Of a stretch of DNA of 64,000 nucleotides, positions 19,671 through 27,682 are shown piece after piece (positions within the stretch are counted from its first letter, which is position 1; each line of letters opens with the position of its first letter). The DNA is from Bog-532 sp965277615 (lineage in GTDB: Bacteria; Actinomycetota; Actinomycetes; Streptosporangiales; Streptosporangiaceae), in the NCBI GenBank assembly GCA_965277615.1, contig CBDIDG010000004.1:372001-436000 (forward strand), written 5' to 3'. Made by a program: the position numbers and the translations under genes. The notes below the pieces were generated by a model, which saw only the letters and a program-made list of their open reading frames with translations, did not search any database and was not told the DNA's origin.

Positions 19671-21224
19671 TTACTGGTTGGGCACTCCGGACTGGTTAGG
19701 TACTCCGGGCGGCGGAAGCACGGGCAGGCCGCCAGGGGCCCCGCCGCTGATCAGCCGGCCCAGCGCGGCGGTGTCGAGGTACCGCTCGACCAGGTCGCCC
19801 AGCGCATCTAGGCGGGCCTCGCGCAGCTGGGCGAAGTCGGTGTCCGGCGCGGGCACGAACGGCCGGCCCGCCTGCCGGGCCACCGCGGCCAGGAACGCCC
19901 GCCGGAAGGCGTCGTTCTCCAGCGTGCCGTGCCAGCTGGTCCCCCAGACGGCGCCGGCCCGGCCACCGTCCAGGAACGGCTCGCAGGACGACAGGTCCAG
20001 GTCCACCCGCCCGTAGTGGATCTCGTACCCCGTCACCGGCGCACCGAGGGCCTCGCCCTGGGGGCGGCCCAGCGTCTTGCGGTCGGCGAACACCACCCGG
20101 CCCGGCAGCAGCCCGAGGCCCGCGACCTGACCGGCCTTCGACTCCACCCGGTCGTCGATGCCAGCGGCCAGCATCTGGTAGCCGCCGCAGATGCCGAGCA
20201 CCGGCCGGCCGGTCGCGGCCCGTTCGGCGATCGCCGCGGCCAGCCCGCGCTGGCGCAGCCAGTCCAGGTCGGCCACGGTGGCCCGGGTCCCGGGCAGGAT
20301 GACCAGGTCGGCGTCGGCCAGCTCGGCCGGTTCGGTGGCGAAGCGGATGAGCACACCCGGCTCGGCCCCCAGCGCGTCGAGGTCGGTGAAGTTACTGATG
20401 CGCGGGAAACGGATCACCGAGACGCGAAGGACAGCTGAGGCTGATGGGGCGGCTGCGGTTTCTGTGGGCCGGGTGAGGGCCAGGGAGTCTTCGGCGTCGA
20501 GGCCGAGGCCTTCGGTCCAGGGCAGGACGCCGAGCAGCGGACGGCCGGTGAGCTGCTCCAGCATGACGTTGCCGCTGGCCAGCAGCTCGGGGGCACCACG
20601 GAACTTGTTGATCACGAACCCGGCGACCAGTTCCTGATCGGCGGGCGGCATCAGGGCCAGCGTGCCGTACAGGGCGGCGAACACCCCGCCGCGGTCGATG
20701 TCGCCGACCACGATGACCGGCAGCCGGGCCGCGGTGGCCAGGCCCATGTTGGCCACGTCGGTGGCGCGCAGGTTGATCTCGGCTGGGCTGCCGGCCCCCT
20801 CGCAGATCACCACGTCGTACTGGGCCCGCAGCCGGTTCAGGCTGGCCAGGGCGACCTCGCGCAGCTGAGCGGCCATCGGCCGGTAGGACATCGCGTCGGC
20901 CTCGGCCACGGGCTGGCCCAGCACGACGACCTGGCTGCGGCGGTCGCTACCCGGTTTGAGCAGCACCGGGTTCATGTCCGCGGTCGGTTCCACCCCGGCC
21001 GCGGCGGCCTGCATGACCTGGGCCCGGCCGATCTCCGCGCCGCCCGCGGTGACGAACGAGTTGAGCGACATGTTCTGGGCCTTGAACGGGGCCACCCGCA
21101 CGCCCTGCCGGGCCAGCCACCGGCACAGCCCGGCGGTGAGCACACTCTTGCCCGCGTCGGAGTTGGTCCCGGCGACGAGCAGCGCTCCCTTCAACTGGGC
21201 CTCCTTCAACTGGGCCCCCTTCAC
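19671..21224 (-). CDS. cobQ: Cobyric acid synthase
   Basis: CobQ amidates the b, d, e and g carboxylates of adenosylcobyrinic a,c-diamide using glutamine and ATP. It has 517 residues. The N-terminal dethiobiotin-synthase-like domain starts with LLVAGTNSDAGKSVLTAGLC (P-loop) and includes APFKAQNMSLNSFVT. The C-terminal amidotransferase-like domain has the nucleophile in VLGICGGYQMLA and the His in TSWHGTLENDAFR. The first residues come from a short duplicated segment (KGAQLKEAQLKGALL). It is coupled to cobD by an ATGA overlap. Confidence 0.95.
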   Translation of the reverse strand: MKGAQLKEAQLKGALLVAGTNSDAGKSVLTAGLCRWLARQGVRVAPFKAQNMSLNSFVTAGGAEIGRAQVMQAAAAGVEPTADMNPVLLKPGSDRRSQVVVLGQPVAEADAMSYRPMAAQLREVALASLNRLRAQYDVVICEGAGSPAEINLRATDVANMGLATAARLPVIVVGDIDRGGVFAALYGTLALMPPADQELVAGFVINKFRGAPELLASGNVMLEQLTGRPLLGVLPWTEGLGLDAEDSLALTRPTETAAAPSASAVLRVSVIRFPRISNFTDLDALGAEPGVLIRFATEPAELADADLVILPGTRATVADLDWLRQRGLAAAIAERAATGRPVLGICGGYQMLAAGIDDRVESKAGQVAGLGLLPGRVVFADRKTLGRPQGEALGAPVTGYEIHYGRVDLDLSSCEPFLDGGRAGAVWGTSWHGTLENDAFRRAFLAAVARQAGRPFVPAPDTDFAQLREARLDALGDLVERYLDTAALGRLISGGAPGGLPVLPPPGVPNQSGVPNQ

Positions 21225-22213
21225 CGGCGCTCCCGGCGCGGTATACCCAGGGCCTTTGGGGCGACGGCCAGGCCCGCCGCCAGGACAGCAGATGCGGTCG
21301 TCACGGCCAGAGACAGCCGCGCGGCCCGGCCGATGTCAGCCGGCTCCGGTGGGCGGCCGTCACCGAGCTCCGGCCGGTGCTCGGTCACTCCGCCGTAGCG
21401 GCTGGTCCCGCCCAGCCGCAGCCCGAGCGCCCCGGCGAAGGCCGCCTCCGGGCGGCCCGCGTTGGGGCTGGGGTGGTGACCGCCGTCGCGCCGGGCCGCG
21501 CGCCAGGCCGGCCCGGCACGCCCGGCGGCCAGCGGCGCGCAGCCGGCCGCGAGCACCGCGGTCAGCCGGGCCGGGGCCCAGTTGAGCACGTCGTCCAGCC
21601 GGGCCGAGGCCCAGCCGAACCTGACGTACCGGGGCGAGCGGTAGCCCACCATCGCGTCCAGCGTGTTGACCGCCCGGTAGATGGCCAGCCCGGGCAGCCC
21701 GGCGACCACCCCCCACAGCAGCGGTGCGACCACGGCGTCACTGGTGTTCTCGGCCACGGACTCCACTACGGCCCGGGCGATCTCGCTGGTGTCGAGCCGG
21801 GCCGGGTCACGGCTGCACAGCCCGGGCAGCAGGGACCGGGCGGCGGGCAGGTCACCCCGATCCAGTGCCGACCTTATTAGAGATGAATAAAGACGTAGCG
21901 AACGGGCACCGGTGACCGCCCAGACCGTGGCCGCGACCGCGGTACCGTACGCCGCCGGGCGGCGGCGGGTCAGGCCGTGGGCGGCGGCGGCCGGCGCGGC
22001 GGCGGCGAGGACGCAGGCCGCGGTGTACAGCGCGCCGCGGGCGCGGTCATCGGCGTAGGCCCGCTGCTCCAGCCAGCTGGCGGCACGGCCGAACCCGGCC
22101 ACCGGGTGGCCGCGCTGCGGATCGCCGAGCAGGGCGTCCAGCGCCACACCGGCCAGCAGGCCGCCGGCCAGGGCCAGGTCGCGGCGGGGACAAGCGGAGC
22201 GGGTCGGCGTCAC
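21221..22213 (-). CDS. cobD: Adenosylcobinamide-phosphate synthase (CobD/CbiB)
   Basis: This membrane enzyme attaches (R)-1-amino-2-propanol phosphate to adenosylcobyric acid. It has 330 residues, starting at GTG. The family's N-terminal DALLGDPQRGHPVAGFGR is clear, followed by YSLIRSALDRGDL-like helices, VVESVAENTSDAVVAPLLW and PNAGRPEAAFAGALGLRLGG. Together with cobQ it forms a late corrin-ring branch; other cob genes are outside the window. A 17-bp tandem repeat lies immediately upstream. Confidence 0.94.
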   Translation of the reverse strand: MTPTRSACPRRDLALAGGLLAGVALDALLGDPQRGHPVAGFGRAASWLEQRAYADDRARGALYTAACVLAAAAPAAAAHGLTRRRPAAYGTAVAATVWAVTGARSLRLYSSLIRSALDRGDLPAARSLLPGLCSRDPARLDTSEIARAVVESVAENTSDAVVAPLLWGVVAGLPGLAIYRAVNTLDAMVGYRSPRYVRFGWASARLDDVLNWAPARLTAVLAAGCAPLAAGRAGPAWRAARRDGGHHPSPNAGRPEAAFAGALGLRLGGTSRYGGVTEHRPELGDGRPPEPADIGRAARLSLAVTTASAVLAAGLAVAPKALGIPRRERR

Positions 22214-22242
22214 GTTCCGACCCTAGGGGAAAGGGCCGGGCT

Positions 22243-22344
22243 CGGCTCAGATGCCCCCGCGGCTCAGCTGCCGCCACGGCTCAGCTGCCCTTGCGGCTCA
22301 GCTGCCGCCACGGCTCAGCTGCCCTTGCGGCTCAGCTGCCGCCG
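22243..22344. repeat. Six tandem copies of a 17-bp repeat (CGGCTCAGCTGCCxxxx)
   Basis: Six head-to-tail 17-bp units run without interruption. Unit 1 (22243-22259) is degenerate. Units 2-6 share CGGCTCAGCTGCC and alternate in the last four bases (GCCA, CTTG, GCCA, CTTG, GCCG). The array occupies the gap between cobD and the phosphotransferase and covers the latter's stop codon (22332). The alternation suggests growth by 34-bp steps. Confidence 0.9.
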
Positions 22345-23270
22345 CGGCGCAGGCGGGCCTCGATCTCGGGGCGGCACCGTTCCAGCCAGCCGGCCGCCCG
22401 GACCAGCCGCTCCCCCACCCCGGCGTCGAGCATCCGGGCCCAGGCCTCGCCGCCGCGCTCGGCCCGTTCCGTGATCGTGGTCCGGGACCGGCGCAGCCAG
22501 CGCACCGCCACCGGGACCAGCCGGGCCCGCTCGGCGTACGACAGCCCGTAGGCCTCGCAGAACACCGCGATCCGGGCCGGCACGTCCAGGCCGTCGAACG
22601 CCGGGTCCCGGTCGGCCGGAGCCGCGAGCGGCGCCCAGTAGCGCAGCGTCTGGATGATGTCGACCAGCCGGGTCCCGGGCCGGGCCAGGTCGAAGTCGAT
22701 CAGCGCGTACGGCTGCGGGCCGTCCGGGCCGGGCCGGAAGATCACGTTCTCCAGGTTGATGTCGCAGTGGCAGATCAGCTCCACCGGCCCATCTACCCGC
22801 CAGGTCAGCTCGCCGTCCCACCGCGCTCCGGACGGCGGCTCAAAACCGGTCACGGCCTGGTGGTAGCGCAGCTGCAGCTCGGCCAGCGCGACCAGGGTCG
22901 TGTCGGCCAGCGCGTAACCGGGCAGCGGCCGGTGCGGCACCGAGCCCGGCAGGTAGGTGAGCACCTCCCGGTTCTGCGCGTCGATGCCGAGCACGCGCGG
23001 GGCCCCCTCGAAGCCGACCGCCTCCAGGTGGCGGAGCAGCGCGTGCACGGCGGGGGTGTGCGGGCGCACGGGACGCCGGACGGTCCGGCCCACCCGGACG
23101 ACGCCCTCGGTCATATCACCCCCGATCAGCGGGATTTCGGGGTCTTCCTCGCTGATGGGGGCGGCGAAGACGGCCGAGCTGACCGGGCTGACGAGGCTGA
23201 CGGGGGCACGGGGGTGGATCTTAGGCGCGGGGTAGAGAGCTTCGGCCGGTAGGTCGCGGCACTCGGTCAT
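22332..23270 (-). CDS. Aminoglycoside phosphotransferase-fold protein
   Basis: A 312-residue kinase-like protein. The catalytic loop is ICHCDINLENVIF, corresponding to HGDLHPGN-type loops, and the Mg-binding site is ALIDFDLARPGTRLVDI. The N-terminal 50 residues look poorly conserved, so the ATG at 23270 is uncertain; MTEGVVRVG (ATG at 23114) is a possible internal start. The substrate is unknown. The last codons and stop lie in a 17-bp tandem repeat, so the C-terminus may vary between strains. Confidence 0.78.
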   Translation of the reverse strand: MTECRDLPAEALYPAPKIHPRAPVSLVSPVSSAVFAAPISEEDPEIPLIGGDMTEGVVRVGRTVRRPVRPHTPAVHALLRHLEAVGFEGAPRVLGIDAQNREVLTYLPGSVPHRPLPGYALADTTLVALAELQLRYHQAVTGFEPPSGARWDGELTWRVDGPVELICHCDINLENVIFRPGPDGPQPYALIDFDLARPGTRLVDIIQTLRYWAPLAAPADRDPAFDGLDVPARIAVFCEAYGLSYAERARLVPVAVRWLRRSRTTITERAERGGEAWARMLDAGVGERLVRAAGWLERCRPEIEARLRRGGS

Positions 23271-24039
23271 CAGGCCCCATCCCTCACGTACGTTCCCCGG
23301 TCACGCAGGGATTGGTCTGCCGACGGTGGCCCGAGTTGACCCGGGAGAGGAGGGAACCTCCGCGGCACCGACTCGGGCGGGCCAGGTGGTGGGGAGGTCC
23401 TTAAGCGGATCTTTGTTCCCGGAAGTCACAAAAGTGACGATAAACGGTTACCGCCCGAAGTCGCTAGCCGGCTGAGTGCCCACACTTGAAGCTTTTACCG
23501 GCTATTTAACCGTTTGCCGACCATTTTCCCGACATAGCTGTACCGCGGCATCAGACGAAACTTTGGCCCCAGTAGCATCACGCGTCTTAACGGCCGACCG
23601 GTGCGCAAGAGGCATTTGGCTCTTGATTCTGGGGCGACAAAGTGCTTGTCACGGCCGCTTGGCTACCTAAAGTGACCGGTTGAACGGTCAAGCGCCACCA
23701 CCGAGCGACGGCCCGGGCCTCGATCGGCAGGGTAATCGGCATTCGCCGATGTTCACCGCCGCCCGCCACATCGCCGTCGGGATTCCAGCATACTTAACAA
23801 TGCGTTCCGTATAACAGGTATCTTGGTGATACTTAGTGAATATCGGCCCATTCGTATTTCGGTCATTCCCCGTCCCGTCGCGCGACGGCTGGCGGGGCTG
23901 GACGGGGCGGCGTCCGGGCCGGTTCGGCCGCCGCGGAGGGCGCGCCGACCCGGTTGGCCCGCCCGCCCCAGCCGGTCCATACCACAGCGACCTGGCTGTG
24001 GCCGGGGCGTGACCTTAAGCACGCATAATGATGTGCCGA
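23271..24039. other. Long intergenic region with a potential structured RNA, no gene recognised
   Basis: This 769-base gap precedes the tRNA gene and is visibly poorer in G+C than its surroundings. At 23330-23377, CCCGAGT and ACTCGGG enclose an inner GGAGG-GAA-CCTCC hairpin, so the DNA could encode a folded RNA or a leader. I compared it by eye with known actinobacterial RNAs (cobalamin, TPP, SAM-IV, c-di-AMP, 6C, SRP RNA) and found no match. No open frame here looks protein-like. Confidence 0.35.
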
Positions 24040-24113
24040 GCGCCCGTAGCTCAGCTGGATAGAGCAGCTGCCTTCTAAGCAGCCGGTCGCAGGTTCGAGT
24101 CCTGCCGGGCGCG
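24040..24113 (+). tRNA. tRNA-Arg (anticodon TCT)
   Basis: The 74-base gene has an acceptor stem GCGCCCG/CGGGCGC with discriminator G, a D arm GCTC/GAGC, an anticodon arm GCTGC-CTTCTAA-GCAGC with TCT at positions 34-36, and a T arm containing GGTTCGAGTCC. No CCA is encoded. It would read the rare AGA/AGG codons. Its 3' half is the attachment core repeated at 28306 and 32325. Confidence 0.95.
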
Positions 24114-24114
24114 C
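24072..24114 (+). repeat. att core copy 1 (3' half of tRNA-Arg)
   Basis: These 43 bases, from the anticodon loop to just past the acceptor end, recur with one mismatch at 28306-28348 and with two at 32325-32367. Tyrosine recombinases commonly use this part of tRNA genes as attB, and the tRNA is rebuilt on integration. Confidence 0.85.
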
Positions 24115-24143
24115 CTTTGTGATGTCTCAAGACATAGGAATAG

Positions 24144-24173
24144 CCCCGAACCTGCTTTAGGGTTCGGGGTTTT
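24144..24173. terminator. Rho-independent terminator inside the IS481 left end
   Basis: CCCCGAACC and GGTTCGGGG form a perfect 9-bp stem with an 8-base loop, followed by TTTT on the plus strand. The transposase stop codon (24157) lies in the loop. It would stop both the tRNA-Arg transcript (plus) and the transposase transcript (minus). Confidence 0.85.
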
Positions 24174-25368
24174 CTGTTGCGGGGCGCCGGCGGGTGGGTC
24201 CTTTGGGTGCGCCGGTGGGCTGGTAGTTGCGGGTGGGGTCGAGGGTCAGTTCGCGGAGCTGTTCGCCGGTGGCGGCGTTCAGGACGCGGATGTGCAGGTC
24301 CTGGGCCAGGAGCAGGACGCGGGTGCCGGCGTAAATGCGGCCGATGCCGATGTGGTGGAGTTTGCCGCCGGTGCGCAGCGTGACGGTGCCGCTGCCGGTG
24401 ATGACGTCGGTGCGGACCCGGTAGTGGGCATCAGCGGACCGGTCACCGGGGGCGGCTTTGGGCCTGGCCGCGTAAGCGGCCGCGGGGGTGGCCCGGTGGG
24501 CCAGGGACCGGTGCGGCCGGGTGGTGTTATAGGCGCGGGCGAAGCGATCCAGCAGCGCCTGCAGCTGGCTGAGGGTGGCGGGCTGGGGCTGCTGGGCGGC
24601 GAGCCATTTCTTCATCGTCTGCTGGAACCGTTCCACCTTGCCCTGGGTCTGGGGATGGTTCGGTTTCCCGTTCTTCTGGATGATGCCGGGCCGGCGCAGC
24701 CCGGTTTCCAGCCCGTTGCGGCCGCCCCTGCCGCCGGCGAACCGGGCAGTAAATACCATCCCGTTATCGGTCAAGGTTGAGGCCGGCGGCCCGTAGGCGG
24801 CCACCGCGGCCCGGAACGCCGCGAGCACGATCGGGCCGGTGACCCGCCGGTGGGCTGTCACCGTCAGCACCAGCCGGGAGTGGTCATCGAGCCAGGTCAG
24901 CACCTCGCTGCCGGTCCCGTCGGCGAGCCGGCAGTGGGTGAAATCGGCTTGCCAGCATTCGTTCGGCTGACTGGCTTCGAACCGCAGATACGACGACCTC
25001 GGGCGCTTGGCCGGCTGCGGGCTCACCAGCCCGGCCCGGGCCAGATACCGGCTGACCGTGGCCGGGGAGATACGGATCTGGTGATGGTGGGCCAGATGCC
25101 AGCAGATCGTGTCCGGGCCCGCGTCCAGGCCCTGCCCGGCCAGGTCCTTCCGCAACCGGACGATCAGTTCCGCGGTGCTGTCCGCGATCGCTGCCGGTGA
25201 GGTTTTCGGCCGCCGCGACCGCGGCCCGAACGCCGCCTCACCTTCGGCCCGGTAGCGGGCCAGCAGCGCGTAGACCCAGGACCGGGCCACCCCGTAAGTG
25301 CGGGCCACTTCACTGACCGGGCGCTGCTCAACCATGACTGCGGTGATCACCAGACGGGCCTTCGACAT
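24157..25368 (-). CDS. IS481-family DDE transposase
   Basis: A 403-residue transposase. An N-terminal HTH (VSEVARTYGVARSWVYALLARY, about residues 18-40) is followed by an rve integrase core with the DDE triad: WQADFTH, LTDNGMVF and KVERFQQTMKKWL. The C-terminal part (VRTDVITGSGTVTLRTGGKLHHIGIG) is typical of this family. The frame is intact and the ends look complete, so it may still be mobile. It lies within the island at tRNA-Arg. Confidence 0.92.
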   Translation of the reverse strand: MSKARLVITAVMVEQRPVSEVARTYGVARSWVYALLARYRAEGEAAFGPRSRRPKTSPAAIADSTAELIVRLRKDLAGQGLDAGPDTICWHLAHHHQIRISPATVSRYLARAGLVSPQPAKRPRSSYLRFEASQPNECWQADFTHCRLADGTGSEVLTWLDDHSRLVLTVTAHRRVTGPIVLAAFRAAVAAYGPPASTLTDNGMVFTARFAGGRGGRNGLETGLRRPGIIQKNGKPNHPQTQGKVERFQQTMKKWLAAQQPQPATLSQLQALLDRFARAYNTTRPHRSLAHRATPAAAYAARPKAAPGDRSADAHYRVRTDVITGSGTVTLRTGGKLHHIGIGRIYAGTRVLLLAQDLHIRVLNAATGEQLRELTLDPTRNYQPTGAPKGPTRRRPATENPEP

Positions 25369-25473
25369 GTCCCCAGAGCGTCAAGATCACCCGGCCCCAG
25401 GTCCCGCCGCCACGCCGCCCGGACTGTCCTGTCTGTCTTGAGAGACCTGTCCTGGATGTCCTGAGGCCGGACA

Positions 25474-25501
25474 CTGCCGGGCGCGCCTGACCTGGAGTTT
25501 T
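25474..25501 (+). repeat. Displaced right part of att copy 1
   Basis: CTGCCGGGCGCGCCTGACCTGG with the following AGTTTT is the sequence that followed the tRNA before the IS481 insertion. The same tail (TGACCTGG-G-GTTTT) follows att copy 3 at 32369-32382. Without the IS, copies 1 and 3 agree over 58 bases with four mismatches. A further 14-base tRNA-like piece, CAAGCAGCCGGTCA, is at 25549-25562. The remaining ~110 bases to 25677 show nothing. Confidence 0.7.
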
Positions 25502-25677
25502 ACTCAGTTTCACGGTGTCTTAGCAGTTTGGCGAAGCGCGGCGCGCATCAAGCAGCCGGTCACGGCCATAGCCCGACGAGTGCGACTGTGAGCTGCGCGG
25601 GTACAGGATCGAGCCCAAACCGGCGGGGTAGCTCCAGCGCTCGTCACCAGATAACTGTCAATGGGGGCGTCGGTCTA

Positions 25678-26874
25678 TCACTGCTCCAAGTGGTCGCGGG
25701 TGATTGAGCGTTCGAGGTGAGTGCGGACTGCGGGGGTGATGGTGGCGCCCTCCAGACGCTGATGGAGTTGGTCGGCGGCGGTGTCGATGGCCGCGGTGGC
25801 GTCCGCTCCCCGATCAACGAGCACGCGCGTGCGGAGGTCGCCGTCCGTAGTGATGGCCCAGGAGCCGATGATCTCGCCGTTCCACCACACAGTGGGGCCG
25901 ATGTTGCCGGCGCGGTCGAATACGGCTCGGTGGTCAAGGCCGAGGAACCAGTCGCGGTGCTTCCATCCCATGGGGGTGGGGTCGAGGGCGGGCAGCAGTG
26001 ATGCGACGTCCGCAACGGTGTCGTCGGGCCCGTCGTTCCGCTCGCGCAAGGTGATGCCGGGCTGCCCGTGCAGATCGATCTCGGCAATGGGCAGGTTGCC
26101 GAGCGCGCGGTGGGTGGTGGTCTTGTTCCAGCCGGTCCACCACTGCAGGTCCTCGATGGTCGCTGGGCCAAACCGGGTGAGCCAGCGGTGGGCCAGTTCT
26201 TGCTGGGCTTGGCTGATGTCGTGGGTGGGCAACCCGTCTGGCCACCCGCGGCTGGTGGGTTCCCAGCGGTGGAGACGGCTGGTCCAGGCGCCGACCGGGG
26301 TTCCGCGTACGAGACGGCCCTCCGCGCTCATGAGGGTGAGAAGACTGGTCGTGAGATTCTGCGGCCGGTCGGACGGCGCTCTGACCAGAATGGATGTTCT
26401 CAGCTGGGGATCGCCGGTGCTCAGCTCGGCGCCGGTGGCCGTGCCGCGTTTGCCCAGCGCGTGCTCGACGCGCGATGCCAGGTCATCCAGCCAGGCCCCT
26501 ACATCACCGTCGATCGGTGGTTCGGTGCCGTTGCGCTCGAGCTGGCTGATTAGACGGGTGCGCAGCATTCCGGCCAACGGTGTGCTGACCGCCGCCTGGA
26601 TCATCGGGATGTCCTCCCGGGGGAACACGAACAGCGTGCGGCGCATCGCCATCCACCGGACCAGACTGCGCCGGTCGTACATGGCTTGGGCGACGTCGGC
26701 TAGCGTCGATGCGGCGCTGCGGGCCAGCACCGACAGATAAACCGACGCGGGATCAGTGGCATGCAACGCGATCACCGCTCGGGTCACCGCTTCCGGGCCG
26801 TCGGCATCGCCCGAGAGATGATGACGACGCACGATCGCCCGCCGCCGCTCCTGTACCGAGATCGTCCGCACCAT
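25678..26874 (-). CDS. Winged-helix (HTH_42) AlkZ/YcaQ-superfamily protein
   Basis: A 398-residue protein of the HTH_42 superfamily, which includes the DNA glycosylases AlkZ and YcaQ. It shows the N-terminal ALHATDPASVYLSVLAR, the MAMRRTLFVFP block, the repeated winged-helix regions (RFGPATIEDLQWWTGW) and the C-terminal GDLRTRVLVDRG. In characterised enzymes the early Gln-x-Gln or Gln-x-Asp motif is catalytic; here the equivalent is His38-Ala-Thr40-Asp41, so activity is uncertain. It is divergent from a TetR gene 86 bases away and lies between att copies 1 and 2, so it arrived with mobile DNA. Confidence 0.8.
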   Translation of the reverse strand: MVRTISVQERRRAIVRRHHLSGDADGPEAVTRAVIALHATDPASVYLSVLARSAASTLADVAQAMYDRRSLVRWMAMRRTLFVFPREDIPMIQAAVSTPLAGMLRTRLISQLERNGTEPPIDGDVGAWLDDLASRVEHALGKRGTATGAELSTGDPQLRTSILVRAPSDRPQNLTTSLLTLMSAEGRLVRGTPVGAWTSRLHRWEPTSRGWPDGLPTHDISQAQQELAHRWLTRFGPATIEDLQWWTGWNKTTTHRALGNLPIAEIDLHGQPGITLRERNDGPDDTVADVASLLPALDPTPMGWKHRDWFLGLDHRAVFDRAGNIGPTVWWNGEIIGSWAITTDGDLRTRVLVDRGADATAAIDTAADQLHQRLEGATITPAVRTHLERSITRDHLEQ

Positions 26875-26914
26875 GCACCTCCGTGGGTTGACCCAACCCG
26901 TGCGCGACAGTTCA

Positions 26915-26955
26915 ATATCGATACTTGCTTATATCGATATGAGTGTGTATCGTTT
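26915..26955. promoter_or_regulatory. Repeated ATATCGAT operator candidates between divergent AlkZ-like and TetR genes
   Basis: ATATCGATA (26915-26923) and the perfect palindrome ATATCGATAT (26931-26940) are spaced 16 bases apart, followed by GTATCGTTT (26947-26955). The stretch is unusually A/T-rich for this genome and ends five bases before the TetR start. It fits an autoregulatory TetR operator controlling both genes. Confidence 0.6.
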
Positions 26956-26960
26956 AGCCT

Positions 26961-27605
26961 ATGAGCAGGAGCGTAGCAGCCCAGCAGACGCAGACACCGT
27001 CCGAGGGCAGGCCTCGCGCGAAGGCCGGCCGTAAGCGGGACGACGCCCGTGATGAAGTCATCCTGGACGCGGCGCTGGCGGTGCTGGCCGAGCAGGGCTA
27101 CGAGGGCATGACGATCGACATGGTCGCCGCGCAGGCCGGCATGGCCAGGGCAACGGTGTACCGGCGGTGGGCGACCAAAGCCGATCTCGTGCTCGAGGCC
27201 GTGTCGCGGATGAGCCACAGCGACGTCAACCTGGACCTGCTGCCGGACACCGGCAGCCTGCGCGGTGACATGACCGCCATGATCGTCCCGTTCGACGACG
27301 AGCAGCAGCAGGTCCGTATCCACGCCATGGCCGGTCTGCTATCCCTGGCTAAGGTTGACGAGCGCCTTGCCGAGGCCGCGACCGGCTCGGGCATCGGCCC
27401 GTGGATCGAAGCCAACCGCATCTTGATGCAGCGCGCGGTCGACCGCGGCGAGTTCCCGCCGGCTGACATCGGCACTCTTGCCGAAGTCATTCCCATGTTG
27501 TGCGTCGCGCGCGCAGTGCAGCGACTGCCGATCACCCGCGAGTTCAGCCTGGCCCTGATCGACGGCGTGATCATTCCTGCCCTGCGCGGCAGCGGCCGGA
27601 CCTAA
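26961..27605 (+). CDS. TetR/AcrR family transcriptional regulator
   Basis: A 214-residue regulator. The N-terminal HTH is ILDAALAVLAEQGYEGMTID, followed by MVAAQAGMARATVYRRWATKADL, about residues 33-75. The C-terminal ligand domain resembles TetR_C_11-type sequences. Its basic N-terminal extension (GRPRAKAGRKRDDA) may contact the minor groove. It is divergent from the AlkZ-like gene and is followed by a VOC protein 77 bases downstream, so it probably controls this small island cassette. Confidence 0.9.
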   Translation: MSRSVAAQQTQTPSEGRPRAKAGRKRDDARDEVILDAALAVLAEQGYEGMTIDMVAAQAGMARATVYRRWATKADLVLEAVSRMSHSDVNLDLLPDTGSLRGDMTAMIVPFDDEQQQVRIHAMAGLLSLAKVDERLAEAATGSGIGPWIEANRILMQRAVDRGEFPPADIGTLAEVIPMLCVARAVQRLPITREFSLALIDGVIIPALRGSGRT

Positions 27606-27682
27606 CGCCTGACCAGCCGGACCCTGTAGCAAAGGCTGGGCGCAAGCATGCCCGGAAACCATCCACCGAAAGGCACACCATC

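Larger units (their letters stand above)
24117..25473. mobile_element. IS481-family insertion sequence with a 15-bp target duplication
   Basis: About 1357 bp containing one DDE transposase. The 15-base sequence CTGCCGGGCGCGCCT flanks it on both sides (24102-24116 and 25474-25488). The ends start TGT and read TGT-N4-TCTCAAGACAT (left) and TGT-N4-CCTCAGGACAT (right, complement), a good imperfect inverted repeat. IS481 elements are known for TGT ends and duplications of up to about 15 bp. It entered exactly at the 3' end of tRNA-Arg without damaging the tRNA. Confidence 0.8.
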
